A DNA stretch of 64,000 bases from Pelagibacterium luteolum (GTDB lineage: Bacteria > Pseudomonadota > Alphaproteobacteria > Rhizobiales > Devosiaceae): positions 191,001 to 255,000 of the forward strand of contig NZ_FNCS01000001.1 in the NCBI RefSeq assembly GCF_900100665.1, in the 5' to 3' direction. Under the pieces are notes generated by a model. That model was not told the DNA's origin. It did not search any database and saw only the letters and a list, made by a program, of their open reading frames with translations. The position numbers and the translations under genes are program-made. Of the stretch, positions 1 through 9,182 are shown one piece after another. The first letter of the stretch is position 1. The number at the start of each line of letters is the position of its first letter.

Positions 1-547
1 CATCGGGCGACTGAATTTCAACGCTGGCACCGAGCGCCATCATTGCGACGGCCATGTCGGACGGATGCGTCGCGATGCAATGCTCGCTGCCACCCAATAT
101 TGCATGGATGCGATTGCGCCCTTCTAGCGCAGCGCAGCCCGAACCAGGCTCGCGCTTGTTGCAGGGCATGGCGCGGTTGTAGAAATAAAAGCATCGCGTC
201 CGCTGCAACAGATTACCGCCCGTCGTCGCCTTGTTGCGCAACTGCCCCGACGCCCCTGATAACAGAGCTCTTGCAAGGACCTCATAATCGCGCCGAACAC
301 GCGCGTCGGCCGCGAGATCGGAATTGGTGACGAGCGCCCCGATGCGAAGCCCACCATCTTCCGTGTCCTCGATCGCATCAAGCGGCAAACGCGAGATGTC
401 GATGACGGTCTCGGGCCGTTCGATTTCGAGCTTCATCAGATCGAGCAGATTGGTCCCGCCCGCAATGAACCGAACGCCTTGCGCATTGGCGGCCATTGCC
501 GCTGCGGCTTGTGCGCTATCGGCGCGCTGATAATCGAACGCCTTCAT
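1..547 (-). CDS. Molybdenum hydroxylase FAD-binding subunit (YagS/PaoB-like), 3' end missing
   Basis: This is the medium subunit of a xanthine-dehydrogenase-family oxidoreductase, which passes electrons between the iron-sulfur subunit and FAD. Only the first 182 residues are present because the gene runs off the window. The N-terminal FAD-domain pattern is visible ([10 protein letters not shown] near residues 29-38, then [15 protein letters not shown] at 105-119). Cysteines at about 119, 129 and 138 sit in the arrangement [16 protein letters not shown], which in PaoB-type proteins binds an extra [4Fe-4S] cluster. The ATG overlaps the stop of the iron-sulfur subunit as ATGA, so the two are translationally coupled. 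The large molybdopterin subunit is expected just outside the window. The substrate (aldehyde, purine or sugar-derived) cannot be told. Confidence 0.88.
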   Translation of the reverse strand, partial: MKAFDYQRADSAQAAAAMAANAQGVRFIAGGTNLLDLMKLEIERPETVIDISRLPLDAIEDTEDGGLRIGALVTNSDLAADARVRRDYEVLARALLSGASGQLRNKATTGGNLLQRTRCFYFYNRAMPCNKREPGSGCAALEGRNRIHAILGGSEHCIATHPSDMAVAMMALGASVEIQSPD

Positions 548-1050
548 TTGCGACCACCCCCGACTTCTGAAATAGCATCGACGATGTTTGGATAGGCTGA
601 ACAGCGACACAGATTGCCGCTCATGCGCTCCGATATCTCGGCATCGGTAAGCTGGGGCTGATCCTCTAGATTATCGGAGACGTGGCTCGGCCATCCGGCC
701 TCCACTTCGCCCAGCATCGCCGTAGCCGAACAGATCTGGCCCGGCGTGCAGTACCCGCATTGATAGCCATCATGCGCAACGAAAGCGGCCTGGAGGGGCG
801 AAAGCTTTCCCTCTTCGCCCAAGCCTTCGATCGTCGTGATCTCGTCACCCTCGTGCATCACCGCTAAAGAGAGGCACGAGTTGATACGGCGACCATTCAA
901 AAGCACCGTGCAGGCCCCGCACTGGCCATGATCGCATCCCTTTTTCGAACCGGTGAGATCGAGATGGTCACGCAGCATGTCGAGCAGGCTGGTGCGCGGA
1001 TCGAGATCGAGCGCGTGCTCGGTCCCGTTGACGGTAAGGGTGAGATGCAT
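544..1050 (-). CDS. Molybdenum hydroxylase [2Fe-2S] subunit
   Basis: Small iron-sulfur subunit of a xanthine-dehydrogenase/aldehyde-oxidase family enzyme, 168 residues, the usual size. The plant-type ferredoxin cluster ligands are C39, C44, C47 and C59 ([12 protein letters not shown]). The second cluster uses C98, C101, C148 and C150 (CGYC and LCRCSAY). The ATG at 1050 is preferred over a TTG at 1083 because homologues begin directly with the strand MHLTLTVNG and a GAGG lies upstream. There is no Tat-like leader, so this resembles the cytoplasmic form. It lies 58 nt downstream of the PfkB kinase on the same strand and may be the end of the CUT1 sugar operon. Confidence 0.92.
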   Translation of the reverse strand: MHLTLTVNGTEHALDLDPRTSLLDMLRDHLDLTGSKKGCDHGQCGACTVLLNGRRINSCLSLAVMHEGDEITTIEGLGEEGKLSPLQAAFVAHDGYQCGYCTPGQICSATAMLGEVEAGWPSHVSDNLEDQPQLTDAEISERMSGNLCRCSAYPNIVDAISEVGGGRK

Positions 1051-1108
1051 GTGAGGCCTCGGACGGAATGTGTACCCGTCCAATGCGTGGCATGCGATGC
1101 CGTTCCCT

Positions 1109-2020
1109 CTAGCCGGTCCGATCTGCGAAATGATGTGCGGACACGGGAGCCCCGCCGATCGATTGAACCGAGCGCGAGCCCGCGGCTATCCCGGCCGCAA
1201 GGCACTCGGGCAGCGGGCGTTCGCGCAGATAGGCATCCAGAAAACCCGCGTTGAACGCATCGCCGGCCCCTGTAGGATCGACGACATTGACTTTAGGCGC
1301 CGGGATCGAGAGCCGCGTGGTCCCCGCTGCAAGCACCGCGCCTTTGCCGCCGCACTTTACGACCACCAGCGGAAAGCTTTCAGCCAGACTATTAAGCGCA
1401 TCATCGATGGTCGCCGCGCCCGTGATCGCCAGCGCCTCCTCGGCATTGGGCAGGAAAACATCGACGCCCGCGCACGCCGAGATGAGACGTGGATCCGAGA
1501 TCAACGTATCGTCCCAACTCGGATCGAGCGAAACCAGCAGACCATGTGCCTTGGCGCGCGCGACAAGGTCGGGCTGTTCGGCAAGCGTAGCGTATTCCGC
1601 AATATGAAGGAGCGCGGCGCGCTCCCATCCCAGCGCTGCTTCGAATCCACCGGGCACGGCCTTGCCGGCACGGCGGGACAAAAAAGCCCGGTCGTTCGGC
1701 GCTGTAATGACCACCGTGACCTGAGGGCCGGCATCTGCGCTCCGTTCGACAAACGTCAATTCGATACCGCTCGCATCAAGCTGCGGCTCGAGGGCGAGAG
1801 ACAAAGGATCAATGCCATAGGACGCCAGGAGGGCCACCGGCCGCTCAAGCTGAACCAGATGGGCCGCGGCGATAAATGCGCCGCCACCCAGCACAGGCTG
1901 CATTGATTGCGCAAAGACTTCCCGCCCCATCTGAGGCATGGAGGGAACGCCTGCGAAAACCAGATCGCAATAGATACGGCCAACGCTCAGGATAGCGTCG
2001 CGCGATGGATTGGTTTTCAT
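1109..2020 (-). CDS. PfkB-family carbohydrate kinase
   Basis: ATP-dependent sugar or nucleoside kinase of the ribokinase fold, 303 residues. The N-terminal glycine signature (GGGAFIAAAHL) is near 45-55. The C-terminal PfkB signature DPTGAGDAFNAGF is at 248-260 with the presumed catalytic base D254, and PNAEEA at 191-196 is also typical. The start overlaps the ATPase gene by 4 bp. Its place in a CUT1 operon suggests that it phosphorylates the imported sugar or a product of it. The exact substrate is not predictable from these motifs. Confidence 0.9.
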   Translation of the reverse strand: MKTNPSRDAILSVGRIYCDLVFAGVPSMPQMGREVFAQSMQPVLGGGAFIAAAHLVQLERPVALLASYGIDPLSLALEPQLDASGIELTFVERSADAGPQVTVVITAPNDRAFLSRRAGKAVPGGFEAALGWERAALLHIAEYATLAEQPDLVARAKAHGLLVSLDPSWDDTLISDPRLISACAGVDVFLPNAEEALAITGAATIDDALNSLAESFPLVVVKCGGKGAVLAAGTTRLSIPAPKVNVVDPTGAGDAFNAGFLDAYLRERPLPECLAAGIAAGSRSVQSIGGAPVSAHHFADRTG

Positions 2021-3090
2021 AGACGGCCCAGAGATTTTCCGCTGGGGGCATCAAAGAGATAAAGACTGCCTGGAGCGGCCCAGACATCGACCGTGCTCCC
2101 CACTGCGGGCACCTGTTTCGCCGGCGCCGTCGCAATGGCCGGCGCACCATCGACCTCGATGTGAACAAGGGTTTCAGAGCCCAGTGGCTCGACCACCGTC
2201 ACAATACCTTTAAGCGCCATGGCCGCTTGCGCCGACGCTTCGCCGACCAGAAGATCATGGGGGCGCACGCCGACCAGCAGATCGCCAGAGCCCGTCCGCG
2301 ATGGAACGCCGCCGATTTTCGCACCCCCTGCAATGATCGCGCCATCCGAAGCGCGTGCCGGCAGGAGGTTCATCGAGGGACTGCCGATAAACCGGGCGGT
2401 AAAGACGTCGACCGGCTGTTCGTAGAGCTCGGTCGGCGTGCCCACTTGAAGAATACGGCCCTCGTGCATCACAACGATCCGATCGGCCATGGTCATGGCT
2501 TCGACCTGGTCGTGGGTCACATAGACGATGGTCTTGCCCAACCTTTGGTGCAGCCTTTTGATCTCGATGCGCATCTGCGACCGCAGCTGCGCGTCGAGAT
2601 TGGACAACGGCTCGTCAAAGAGAAACGCCGCCGGGTCGCGAACCATTGCGCGACCGATGGCAACGCGCTGGCGCTGGCCGCCCGACAGCGACGCAGGCCG
2701 GCGATCGAGCAGGTCCTCGAGCCCGAGAATTTTTCCTGCCTCTGCGATCTTTTTCTGCTTTTCGGCTTTGGGAAGATCGGACGTGTAAAGCCCGAACCCA
2801 ATGTTCTGCCCTACCGTCATGTGCGGATAGATGGCGTAGTTCTGGAACACCATTGCGATATTGCGCTGCTTGGGCTCGTACTCGTTGACGACCTGGTCGC
2901 CGATCTTGAGAACACCGCCCGAGATTTCTTCAAGCCCGGCAATCATGCGCAATGTCGTGGACTTGCCGCAGCCCGAAGGTCCGACGAAAACCACGAACTC
3001 GCCATCGGCGATTTCGAGGTCGATTCCATGAACGACAGTGGCCTTGCCGTAGCGCTTGACGAGCCCTTCCAGTCGGATATCAGCCATCAT
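2017..3090 (-). CDS. CUT1 sugar ABC transporter ATPase (UgpC/MsmK-like)
   Basis: Cytoplasmic ATP-hydrolysing subunit of the sugar importer, 357 residues. Walker A GPSGCGKST is near 37-45, followed by the ABC signature LSGGQRQRVAIGRAM and Walker B with FLFDEPLSNLD. A C-terminal TOBE-like regulatory domain (from about 240) contains GVRPHDL, typical of UgpC/MalK proteins. Two adjacent ATGs are possible at 3090 and 3087; the first overlaps the stop of the upstream lyase as ATGA. It should energise the two permeases at 4596-6378. It sits after the lyase rather than beside the permeases. Confidence 0.94.
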   Translation of the reverse strand: MMADIRLEGLVKRYGKATVVHGIDLEIADGEFVVFVGPSGCGKSTTLRMIAGLEEISGGVLKIGDQVVNEYEPKQRNIAMVFQNYAIYPHMTVGQNIGFGLYTSDLPKAEKQKKIAEAGKILGLEDLLDRRPASLSGGQRQRVAIGRAMVRDPAAFLFDEPLSNLDAQLRSQMRIEIKRLHQRLGKTIVYVTHDQVEAMTMADRIVVMHEGRILQVGTPTELYEQPVDVFTARFIGSPSMNLLPARASDGAIIAGGAKIGGVPSRTGSGDLLVGVRPHDLLVGEASAQAAMALKGIVTVVEPLGSETLVHIEVDGAPAIATAPAKQVPAVGSTVDVWAAPGSLYLFDAPSGKSLGRL

Positions 3091-4589
3091 GCCGCTCCCA
3101 ATAATGCGTTAAATTTTGAATCGAGTTCCGCGCGCGCTTCGGCAAGGCGGTCGGCGCGCAGCGCGGCAGCACGTTCGTAGGCGCCAAGCTTGTCGCGATA
3201 GCGCCCAAGCGATGCCGACAGCGCGGCGGGTGCGGGCCCACCGAGGCGATCCCGAACCGAAACGAAATGGCGCGCCGAGACCAGTTCGGCAAACCGCTCG
3301 CGCGACACATCCGTCGTCCGGCCCGTCGCGTGTTCGAACGCTTCCACAAAGGTTTCGTAGCCATCTCCGGCCAGCGATCCCCCACGGGCGACAACAGCAC
3401 GGGCCACAGCAGCGGAAATTTCGTGGGCCTGTCGAAACGAGAGATCTTCGAGCCGGACGAGACTGTCGGCCAGTTCGGTAATCGTGATGCAGGACCGATT
3501 GGTGTTGGTCTCCACGCGCTCGGCATTGATCGATACCTGCGCCACCAGCGCCGCGAAAAGATCGAGCACGCGATAGGCGACGTCGAAGGCCTGATACCCC
3601 ATGCCCTGGCTTTCGCCCTCACTGTCGTTCATGTCGGTGAAGGGCGTGTTGTGCATGATATCGAGCATCGCCTTGGAGCGCCCATAGGCTTGGCTCGCGA
3701 GATGCCGCAGATGTTCGATGGGCACCGGATTGCGCTTTTGCGGCATGATCGAGGAGATCTGGACAAGGGAATTGGGCACGTAGAGCTGCCCGACTTCAAA
3801 GCTCGACCAGACCTGAAAATCCTGGATGGGCCGGCCCAGATGCAGGAATGTCAGTGCCAGCGCGCCGTAAATTCCCGTGGTGTAATCGACGGACGCGATA
3901 CACCCATATGAATTTTCAAGCGGACGCGAGAACCCGAGAAGCTCGGCCATCCGTTCGCGATCGATCGGAAACCCCGATGTTGTGATGGCTGCAGCGCCCA
4001 TCGGGCAAAGATCGATCACATCGAGCGCAGCCTCGATCCGTTCGATGTCGCGCAAGAGCACTTCCGCCACCGCACCGAGATAGTGCCCGAACGTCGAGGG
4101 CTGGGCCGGCTGGCCGTGCGTATAGGCAACGATCAGCGTTTCCTTTTCCCGCTCCGCCGCGGACAACACGGCATCCACGACAGCGCGCAGCTTTTCGAGC
4201 AGCAGTTCCGTGCGGGGCTTGAGGCTGAGCTTGAACAGGGTGTGGTCGATATCGTTCCGCGAACGGGCCGTATGCAACCGCCCGGCGAGATCTGGCCCCA
4301 AGCGCTGCTTGAGATGCTTTTCAATCAGGAAGAAAAAATCTTCGACCTCGCCCGTATAGATCAAGCTCTCGGGCGCGATCTCATCCTTGATCGCAACGAG
4401 GGCTCCGGCAATCGCCGAGGCCTGCTCCCGGGTCAAAATGCCCGTTTCGGCAAGCATGACCAGATGCGCACGGTCGATGAGCTGGAACCCATCTGCGTGG
4501 TGATCTCTTGCGCCGTCAAACAGCGGTGCGAGGACGGTTGCCTTATAGACGGGGTCTGGAAAAACGCTTGTGTCGTTCAAATTGGCCAT
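3087..4589 (-). CDS. Argininosuccinate-lyase-like protein (fumarase/ASL superfamily) in a sugar operon
   Basis: A 500-residue member of the argininosuccinate lyase/fumarase superfamily, which splits fumarate off an amine or alcohol by beta-elimination. The three family regions are present: HTARSRNDI at 106-114, THGQPAQPS at 158-166, and the flexible signature loop SSIMPQKRNP at 279-288. It is longer than housekeeping ArgH (about 460). It also has Ile where ArgH usually has Gln after SRND, and THGQ instead of THLQ. No argG or other arginine gene is near; it lies between a permease and the ATPase of a sugar transporter. A lyase acting on a succinyl- or malyl-type adduct of the imported compound is an inference. 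A genuine ArgH moved into this operon is the alternative. Confidence 0.85.
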   Translation of the reverse strand: MANLNDTSVFPDPVYKATVLAPLFDGARDHHADGFQLIDRAHLVMLAETGILTREQASAIAGALVAIKDEIAPESLIYTGEVEDFFFLIEKHLKQRLGPDLAGRLHTARSRNDIDHTLFKLSLKPRTELLLEKLRAVVDAVLSAAEREKETLIVAYTHGQPAQPSTFGHYLGAVAEVLLRDIERIEAALDVIDLCPMGAAAITTSGFPIDRERMAELLGFSRPLENSYGCIASVDYTTGIYGALALTFLHLGRPIQDFQVWSSFEVGQLYVPNSLVQISSIMPQKRNPVPIEHLRHLASQAYGRSKAMLDIMHNTPFTDMNDSEGESQGMGYQAFDVAYRVLDLFAALVAQVSINAERVETNTNRSCITITELADSLVRLEDLSFRQAHEISAAVARAVVARGGSLAGDGYETFVEAFEHATGRTTDVSRERFAELVSARHFVSVRDRLGGPAPAALSASLGRYRDKLGAYERAAALRADRLAEARAELDSKFNALLGAA

Positions 4590-4595
4590 GCCCGA

Positions 4596-5453
4596 TTACC
4601 CCTTAAGCCCGGCCAGCATGACGCCGCGCACGATATAGCGTTGCAGGACGAGGAAGACGAGCAGCGTCGGGATCGTGGCGATTGCAGCCCCCGTCATGAT
4701 CATCTCCCACTGGATCGATTGTTCGACCGCAAAGCTCGATAGCCCCACCGGCAGCGTATAGAGATCGCGGCTGTTGGTGACGATCAGCGGCCAGAAAAAC
4801 GCCGTCCAATTGCCCAGGAACGTAAAGATCGCGAGGGCCGAGAGGGCCGGCGTGACCAGTGGCATCGCCACCTTCCACCAGATGGTGAACTCGTTGAGAC
4901 CATCCACGCGTGCCGCTTCAAGGAAGTCGTCAGGCACGGTTTCAAAGAACTGCTTCATGAGGAACGTGCCGAACGCCGTCATCATGCCGGGGAACATGAT
5001 GCCCCAGTAGCTATCGATCCAGCCCAGCTGCGCGCTCATCAGATACCACGGGATCACCAGCATTTCGGTGGGGATCATCAGGGTCGAAAGGATGGCAAGG
5101 AATATGAAATAGCGCCCGCGGAACTGAAATTTCGCCAGCGTGTACCCCACGAGGCTGTCGAAAAAGACGTTCGAAAGCGTCACGGCCACAGCCACGAAGG
5201 TCGAATTGAAGAACCAGCGCATGAAGCGCCCGTCGGATAAAACCTTGACGTAATTGTCAAATGAGGGCGCGGCCGGGATCAGCCGCAGATCATAGACCTG
5301 ACCGGCTGATTTGAGCGACGTCGAAAACATGAACAACAGCGGGGTGATCATGATCACACCGCCAATGAACAGCACGGTCCAGGCGATGATGCGCCCCGGA
5401 CGGATTGACGACGTGTTGAACTTGAATTCTGTCGATGGCACGGTTGCGGTCAT
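4596..5453 (-). CDS. CUT1 sugar ABC transporter permease (MalG-like)
   Basis: Inner-membrane permease of 285 residues with about six membrane helices, the first at about 22-44. The cytoplasmic EAA coupling loop is clear (EAARVDGLNEFTIWWKVAMP), followed by a C-terminal helix pair typical of MalG/UgpE proteins. It starts one base after the stop of the partner permease and ends 6 nt before the lyase, so the genes are tightly packed. It forms the channel with the 5455-6378 product. Confidence 0.93.
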   Translation of the reverse strand: MTATVPSTEFKFNTSSIRPGRIIAWTVLFIGGVIMITPLLFMFSTSLKSAGQVYDLRLIPAAPSFDNYVKVLSDGRFMRWFFNSTFVAVAVTLSNVFFDSLVGYTLAKFQFRGRYFIFLAILSTLMIPTEMLVIPWYLMSAQLGWIDSYWGIMFPGMMTAFGTFLMKQFFETVPDDFLEAARVDGLNEFTIWWKVAMPLVTPALSALAIFTFLGNWTAFFWPLIVTNSRDLYTLPVGLSSFAVEQSIQWEMIMTGAAIATIPTLLVFLVLQRYIVRGVMLAGLKG

Positions 5454-5454
5454 C

Positions 5455-6378
5455 TCAGCGCGTCCTCAAAACCCAGAGTTGCAGCAACGAGACGATCAGA
5501 AGGATGGTGAACAGCACCACCGTCTGCGCCGCGGCGTAACCCATGTTGAAGGATGAAAAGGCGGTCTGATAGATCATCAGCACCAAGGGCTTGGTCGAAT
5601 TGAGCGGCCCGCCGGGATCGTTGGTCGTCATGTTATAGACCTGATCGAAAATCCGTAAGAACCCGATCGAAGAGAAGACGACGAGAAACACTGTCGTGGG
5701 TTTGAGGAGCGGCAGCGTGATCTTGCGCAGGATGGCCCATTCGCCCAACCCGTCGATGCGTGCCGCCTCGTAATAGGTGCTCGGAATGGCACGGAGCCCA
5801 GCCATGAAGATGATGATCTGGAACCCCAGCCCCGCCCAGATGGCCGTCACCATGATCGATGGCAGACCCTGTTCGAGCGAACGCAGGAAAGGTTGGGCGG
5901 GCAGCCCCACCGAGCCCAGAAACCCGTTGATCACCCCGATCGGCGGCGGCTGATAGAACCAGCGCCACACCCAGGCCATCGCGGCCGCGGTGGTGAGAAA
6001 CGGCAGGAAATACAACGCCCGGATGAACCCGTGCATGAAGCGCACGCGGTCGAGGTAATAGGCGATCAAAAACGAGAGCACGAGCGAGATCGGCGTGCCG
6101 ATGATCAGATAGGCAAACGTGTTGCGGAACACCTGCCAGAACTGGGGATCGTTGACGAGCGTCACATAGTTCTGGACACCGATGAACTGGGCCGGCCGGA
6201 GCAGATCCCAATTGGTGAACGAGAGCCAGAACGCCTGAAACGTCGGATAGAACCGGATCGCGCCGTAAAAGACGATAGGAAGGGCCAGAAAGGTCCACGC
6301 CCAGATGACGCGCTTCTGCCCGATACTGAAACGGTCCCAGAGACCGTTTCGAGAGGTGTCCGATACTGCCGCGCTCAT
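5455..6378 (-). CDS. CUT1 sugar ABC transporter permease (MalF/UgpA-like)
   Basis: Inner-membrane permease of 307 residues, with about six helices and an EAA loop (YYEAARIDGLGEWAILRKITLP) in its second half. The ATG at 6378 has AGGAGG eight bases upstream and is preferred over a GTG at 6411. It follows the binding-protein gene across a gap containing a 10-bp-stem hairpin, and pairs with the MalG-like permease immediately downstream. Confidence 0.93.
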   Translation of the reverse strand: MSAAVSDTSRNGLWDRFSIGQKRVIWAWTFLALPIVFYGAIRFYPTFQAFWLSFTNWDLLRPAQFIGVQNYVTLVNDPQFWQVFRNTFAYLIIGTPISLVLSFLIAYYLDRVRFMHGFIRALYFLPFLTTAAAMAWVWRWFYQPPPIGVINGFLGSVGLPAQPFLRSLEQGLPSIMVTAIWAGLGFQIIIFMAGLRAIPSTYYEAARIDGLGEWAILRKITLPLLKPTTVFLVVFSSIGFLRIFDQVYNMTTNDPGGPLNSTKPLVLMIYQTAFSSFNMGYAAAQTVVLFTILLIVSLLQLWVLRTR

Positions 6379-6452
6379 GCCTGGCGCCTCCTGCTCATTC
6401 GCGCAACCCACGCGCTTGGCCGTTGCCGGCCTGCCTTATGGTCGAAGTCGGT

Positions 6453-6481
6453 GTGGGCCGGCACCGCTGGCGCCGGCCCAC
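6453..6481. promoter_or_regulatory. Intercistronic hairpin after the sugar-binding-protein gene
   Basis: GTGGGCCGGC (6453-6462) pairs perfectly with GCCGGCCCAC (6472-6481) across a 9-nt loop. It lies just after the stop of the solute-binding-protein gene and before the first permease, with no T-run. This is consistent with an mRNA-stabilising or attenuating stem that keeps binding protein in excess over membrane subunits (inference). Confidence 0.6.
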
Positions 6482-6488
6482 TTTGAGC

Positions 6489-7745
6489 CTATCGGCTATA
6501 AAAGGCGTCGAGGATCGCCTGTTCTTCCTGGGCAGCCTGCGCCAGCGAGTCGGCCGGCTCCTGGCCCTGCAGCGAAATGCGGGTTTCCATGTCGATCGCG
6601 ACCTGGCGCTGTGCCGCTTCGTCCACAAAGATCGTGGTCTGCGCGTATTCGAGCCCAGCAAGGAACGGACCATAGATCGGGTCGGCCAGGTTTTCTTCCG
6701 TCAGGGCCACGTCCTGGCGAGCAGGCAGTTCGCCCACAACTTCGAGCCAGATTTCCATGGCTTCCGGCGAAGAGATATAGGCAAGGAATTTCTGCGCCGC
6801 TTCGAGCTCCTCGCCTTCGGCACGCACGCCGATGGCATTTGCGAAATAGCTCGCATAGTTCGACCGCACGCCCTCGTCATTGGCCGGCAACTCGGTGACG
6901 CCCCATTCGAAATCGGTGATTTCCGAAAAAGCACCGAGCCGGAACGTGCCATCGATGGTCATCGCCGCCATGCCGGCGCGGAATGCCGCCTGCGGTTCGT
7001 CCATGAACCCGATCTGGGTCACGGGCGCATCTCCGCGATAGAGGTCGGCCTGCCATGTCGTCGCCGCGATCCCGGCTTCGTCATTGTAGGTCACCTGGGT
7101 GCCGTCGTCGGAATAAGGCTGCCCGCCGAACTGACGGATCAGCCCCTCGCGCCACCACTGGTGATCCTGCCCGGCCATGCCCATGGCAATACCGACGCGC
7201 GTGATGTTGCCACCACCGTCGCGCTGGACTGTCGCTTCGGCCGCCGCAAGCAATTCGTCAAGCGTCTGGGGCGGGCTTTCCGGATCGAGACCGGCTTCTT
7301 CGAAAATGTTCTTGTTGTAAAAGAGCGCAAGCGACCGCACGGCGGTCGGGAGACCCCAATACTGCCCGTCACGTTCCATGGCCGAAACGATAGGAAAGAA
7401 TTCGCCCTCGATGTCCTCGGTCGGAAACACGGCCGGATCGAGCGGTTGGATCAGTTCACCGGCGATGAAATTGTCGAGCCAGCCATAAAACAGCTGAACG
7501 ACATCCGGGCCCTGCCCCGCCACATTGGCGGCAACCACGCGGGTCTGATAGTCCGCATAGGGGAATGTCTGATGGTTGACGGTGATATCGGGATTGGCTT
7601 CCTCGAAATTGGCGATCAACTGGTCCATGGCCTGGACGCGCGTGTCGAACACATACTGCCAATAGTCGATCTCCACCGCCTGAGCGGCGTTGATGGCGAG
7701 AAAACTCATACCGGCGGCAAGGCCGGCGATCATAGAGCGACGCAT
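6489..7745 (-). CDS. CUT1 sugar ABC transporter solute-binding protein
   Basis: Periplasmic binding protein of 418 residues. It has a Sec signal peptide (basic MRR start, hydrophobic core, probable cleavage after NAAQA at about 21). The mature part looks like a family-1 sugar-binding protein: YWQYVFDTR start, ANVAGQGPDVVQLFYGW, and GLPTAVRSLALFYNKNIF. The ATG at 7745 follows a strong AAAGGAGG; upstream in-frame starts lack one. It is the first gene of the minus-strand operon and faces the ROK regulator. The ligand is unknown. Confidence 0.93.
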   Translation of the reverse strand: MRRSMIAGLAAGMSFLAINAAQAVEIDYWQYVFDTRVQAMDQLIANFEEANPDITVNHQTFPYADYQTRVVAANVAGQGPDVVQLFYGWLDNFIAGELIQPLDPAVFPTEDIEGEFFPIVSAMERDGQYWGLPTAVRSLALFYNKNIFEEAGLDPESPPQTLDELLAAAEATVQRDGGGNITRVGIAMGMAGQDHQWWREGLIRQFGGQPYSDDGTQVTYNDEAGIAATTWQADLYRGDAPVTQIGFMDEPQAAFRAGMAAMTIDGTFRLGAFSEITDFEWGVTELPANDEGVRSNYASYFANAIGVRAEGEELEAAQKFLAYISSPEAMEIWLEVVGELPARQDVALTEENLADPIYGPFLAGLEYAQTTIFVDEAAQRQVAIDMETRISLQGQEPADSLAQAAQEEQAILDAFYSR

Positions 7746-7870
7746 ATGGTACCTCCTTTTTCCGCCAGCCTGAGCCAGCCCCGACAGGCGGATGCTTGTT
7801 CCCTTGAGGAAGGGCGGACACCGCCATTCCAGCATCATAGGCTCACTCGGCCCGCGTCGCTTGTCAATAA

Positions 7871-7890
7871 AATAATCTACTTGAGTTATT
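7871..7890. promoter_or_regulatory. Possible ROK operator in the divergent promoter
   Basis: AATAA (7871-7875) and TTATT (7886-7890) form an inverted repeat with a 10-base spacer in the only AT-rich patch between the sugar operon and the ROK gene. NagC/Mlc-type ROK proteins bind AT-rich inverted repeats of comparable layout, so this is a reasonable candidate operator. The arms are short, so chance is not excluded. Confidence 0.4.
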
Positions 7891-7930
7891 CATTCAGATT
7901 GGCCATCGTTGAGAGGGAGAGGCGAGACCG

Positions 7931-9160
7931 ATGATCTCAAAGCACCGCCAGACGGGCCGCCAGCGCGTGGCCATCGGCAACAACCCCGAGCGCAATCGTC
8001 TGCACAACCGCCGCGTCGTGCTCGAAATCATTCGTGTGCACGGCCCCATCGGGCGCACCAGCATTGCCCGGCTCACCCATCTTACCCCACAGGCGGTTTC
8101 TAACATCGTCGATGAACTGGTGACGGATCATCTGCTGGTCGAAACCGGTCGTCTCCGGACGGGTCGTGGCCAACCGCCTATACAATTTGCCATCAATCCC
8201 GACGGGCCGATGACCGCGGGGGTCGAGATCGCCGCTGACCACATGGTGACGGTGATGCTCGACATCACCGGTCGCGTGCGCGCCCAGACCTCGGTGCCCC
8301 TTGCAGAAGCGACGCCGGACGCCATCGCGCCATTGCTGGTCGCCGAACTCGACAAGGCACGTGCGGTTATCGGCACGAACCCGCGCATTCTGGGGATCGG
8401 GGTGGTGATGCCCGGCCCATTCGGCATTGAGGGCATGACCTCGGTCGGACCAACCACCCTCCCCGGCTGGCACGAGATCGATCCTGCACACCTGCTGGGC
8501 GAAGCGACCGGACTGCCTGTCGTTATCGAAAACGACGCCACGGCGGCAGCCATTGGCGAGCGCTTTTTCGGCGTCGGGCAAAAACTCGCCGATTTCGCCT
8601 ACATCTATTTCGGCGCCGGCCTGGGCATGGGCATCATTCACAATGGCCAGCCTTTCCGTGGGGTCTTCGGCAATGCCGGGGAAATCGGACACGCCGTTGT
8701 CGTGCCGGGTGGCCGGCCCTGCGCCTGTGGCCAGTCGGGATGTCTCGAGCGCTATGCTTCGGTTTATGCCTTGCGGGAAAAATGCGCCGAGCGCGGCATA
8801 GAGGTGCCCGACTTCGCCGGCCTCGAAACATGGCAGGCCGAGGGTCATCCCGTTCTGCGCGAATGGATAGCTGAGGCCGCGCAATCGCTGGCCCCGATCA
8901 TTGCGACGCTCGAAAACGTCCTCGACCCCGAAACCATGATTTTGGGCGGCGCGCTTCCCGATCCGGTGATCGATGCGGTGATCGCCGCTCTCGCACCGCT
9001 GCCGGTCTCGGTGGCCAGCCGCCGCGACCGACAGGTTCCTCGCGTCCTGCGCGGCACGACGGGCCAATTCACCGCGGCGCTTGGTGCCGCCGCCATTCCG
9101 CTGATGGAAACCATAACACCGCGCCTCGACATCGCACCCGATCCGGCCGGCGCGGCATAG
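7931..9160 (+). CDS. ROK-family transcriptional regulator
   Basis: DNA-binding repressor of the NagC/Mlc/XylR type, 409 residues. A winged helix-turn-helix occupies about 25-80 (NRRVVLEIIRVHGPIGRTS..LTPQAVSNIVDELV). The ROK sugar-kinase-like domain follows, with ENDATAAAIGERFFG and the zinc-binding CACGQSGCLE, cysteines at 264, 266 and 271. Such proteins release DNA on binding a sugar or sugar phosphate. It is divergent from the CUT1 operon and upstream of the PIG-L gene, so control of both is likely. A GAGAGGGAGA stretch upstream serves as ribosome-binding site. Confidence 0.93.
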   Translation: MISKHRQTGRQRVAIGNNPERNRLHNRRVVLEIIRVHGPIGRTSIARLTHLTPQAVSNIVDELVTDHLLVETGRLRTGRGQPPIQFAINPDGPMTAGVEIAADHMVTVMLDITGRVRAQTSVPLAEATPDAIAPLLVAELDKARAVIGTNPRILGIGVVMPGPFGIEGMTSVGPTTLPGWHEIDPAHLLGEATGLPVVIENDATAAAIGERFFGVGQKLADFAYIYFGAGLGMGIIHNGQPFRGVFGNAGEIGHAVVVPGGRPCACGQSGCLERYASVYALREKCAERGIEVPDFAGLETWQAEGHPVLREWIAEAAQSLAPIIATLENVLDPETMILGGALPDPVIDAVIAALAPLPVSVASRRDRQVPRVLRGTTGQFTAALGAAAIPLMETITPRLDIAPDPAGAA

Positions 9161-9182
9161 AAGACGACAGGAGACTTCCCTC

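Noticed and set aside
6423-7934. Plus-strand open frame of about 500 codons opposite the CUT1 binding-protein gene
   Set aside because: Shadow of a clear binding protein, and it would overlap the start of the ROK gene and its promoter.
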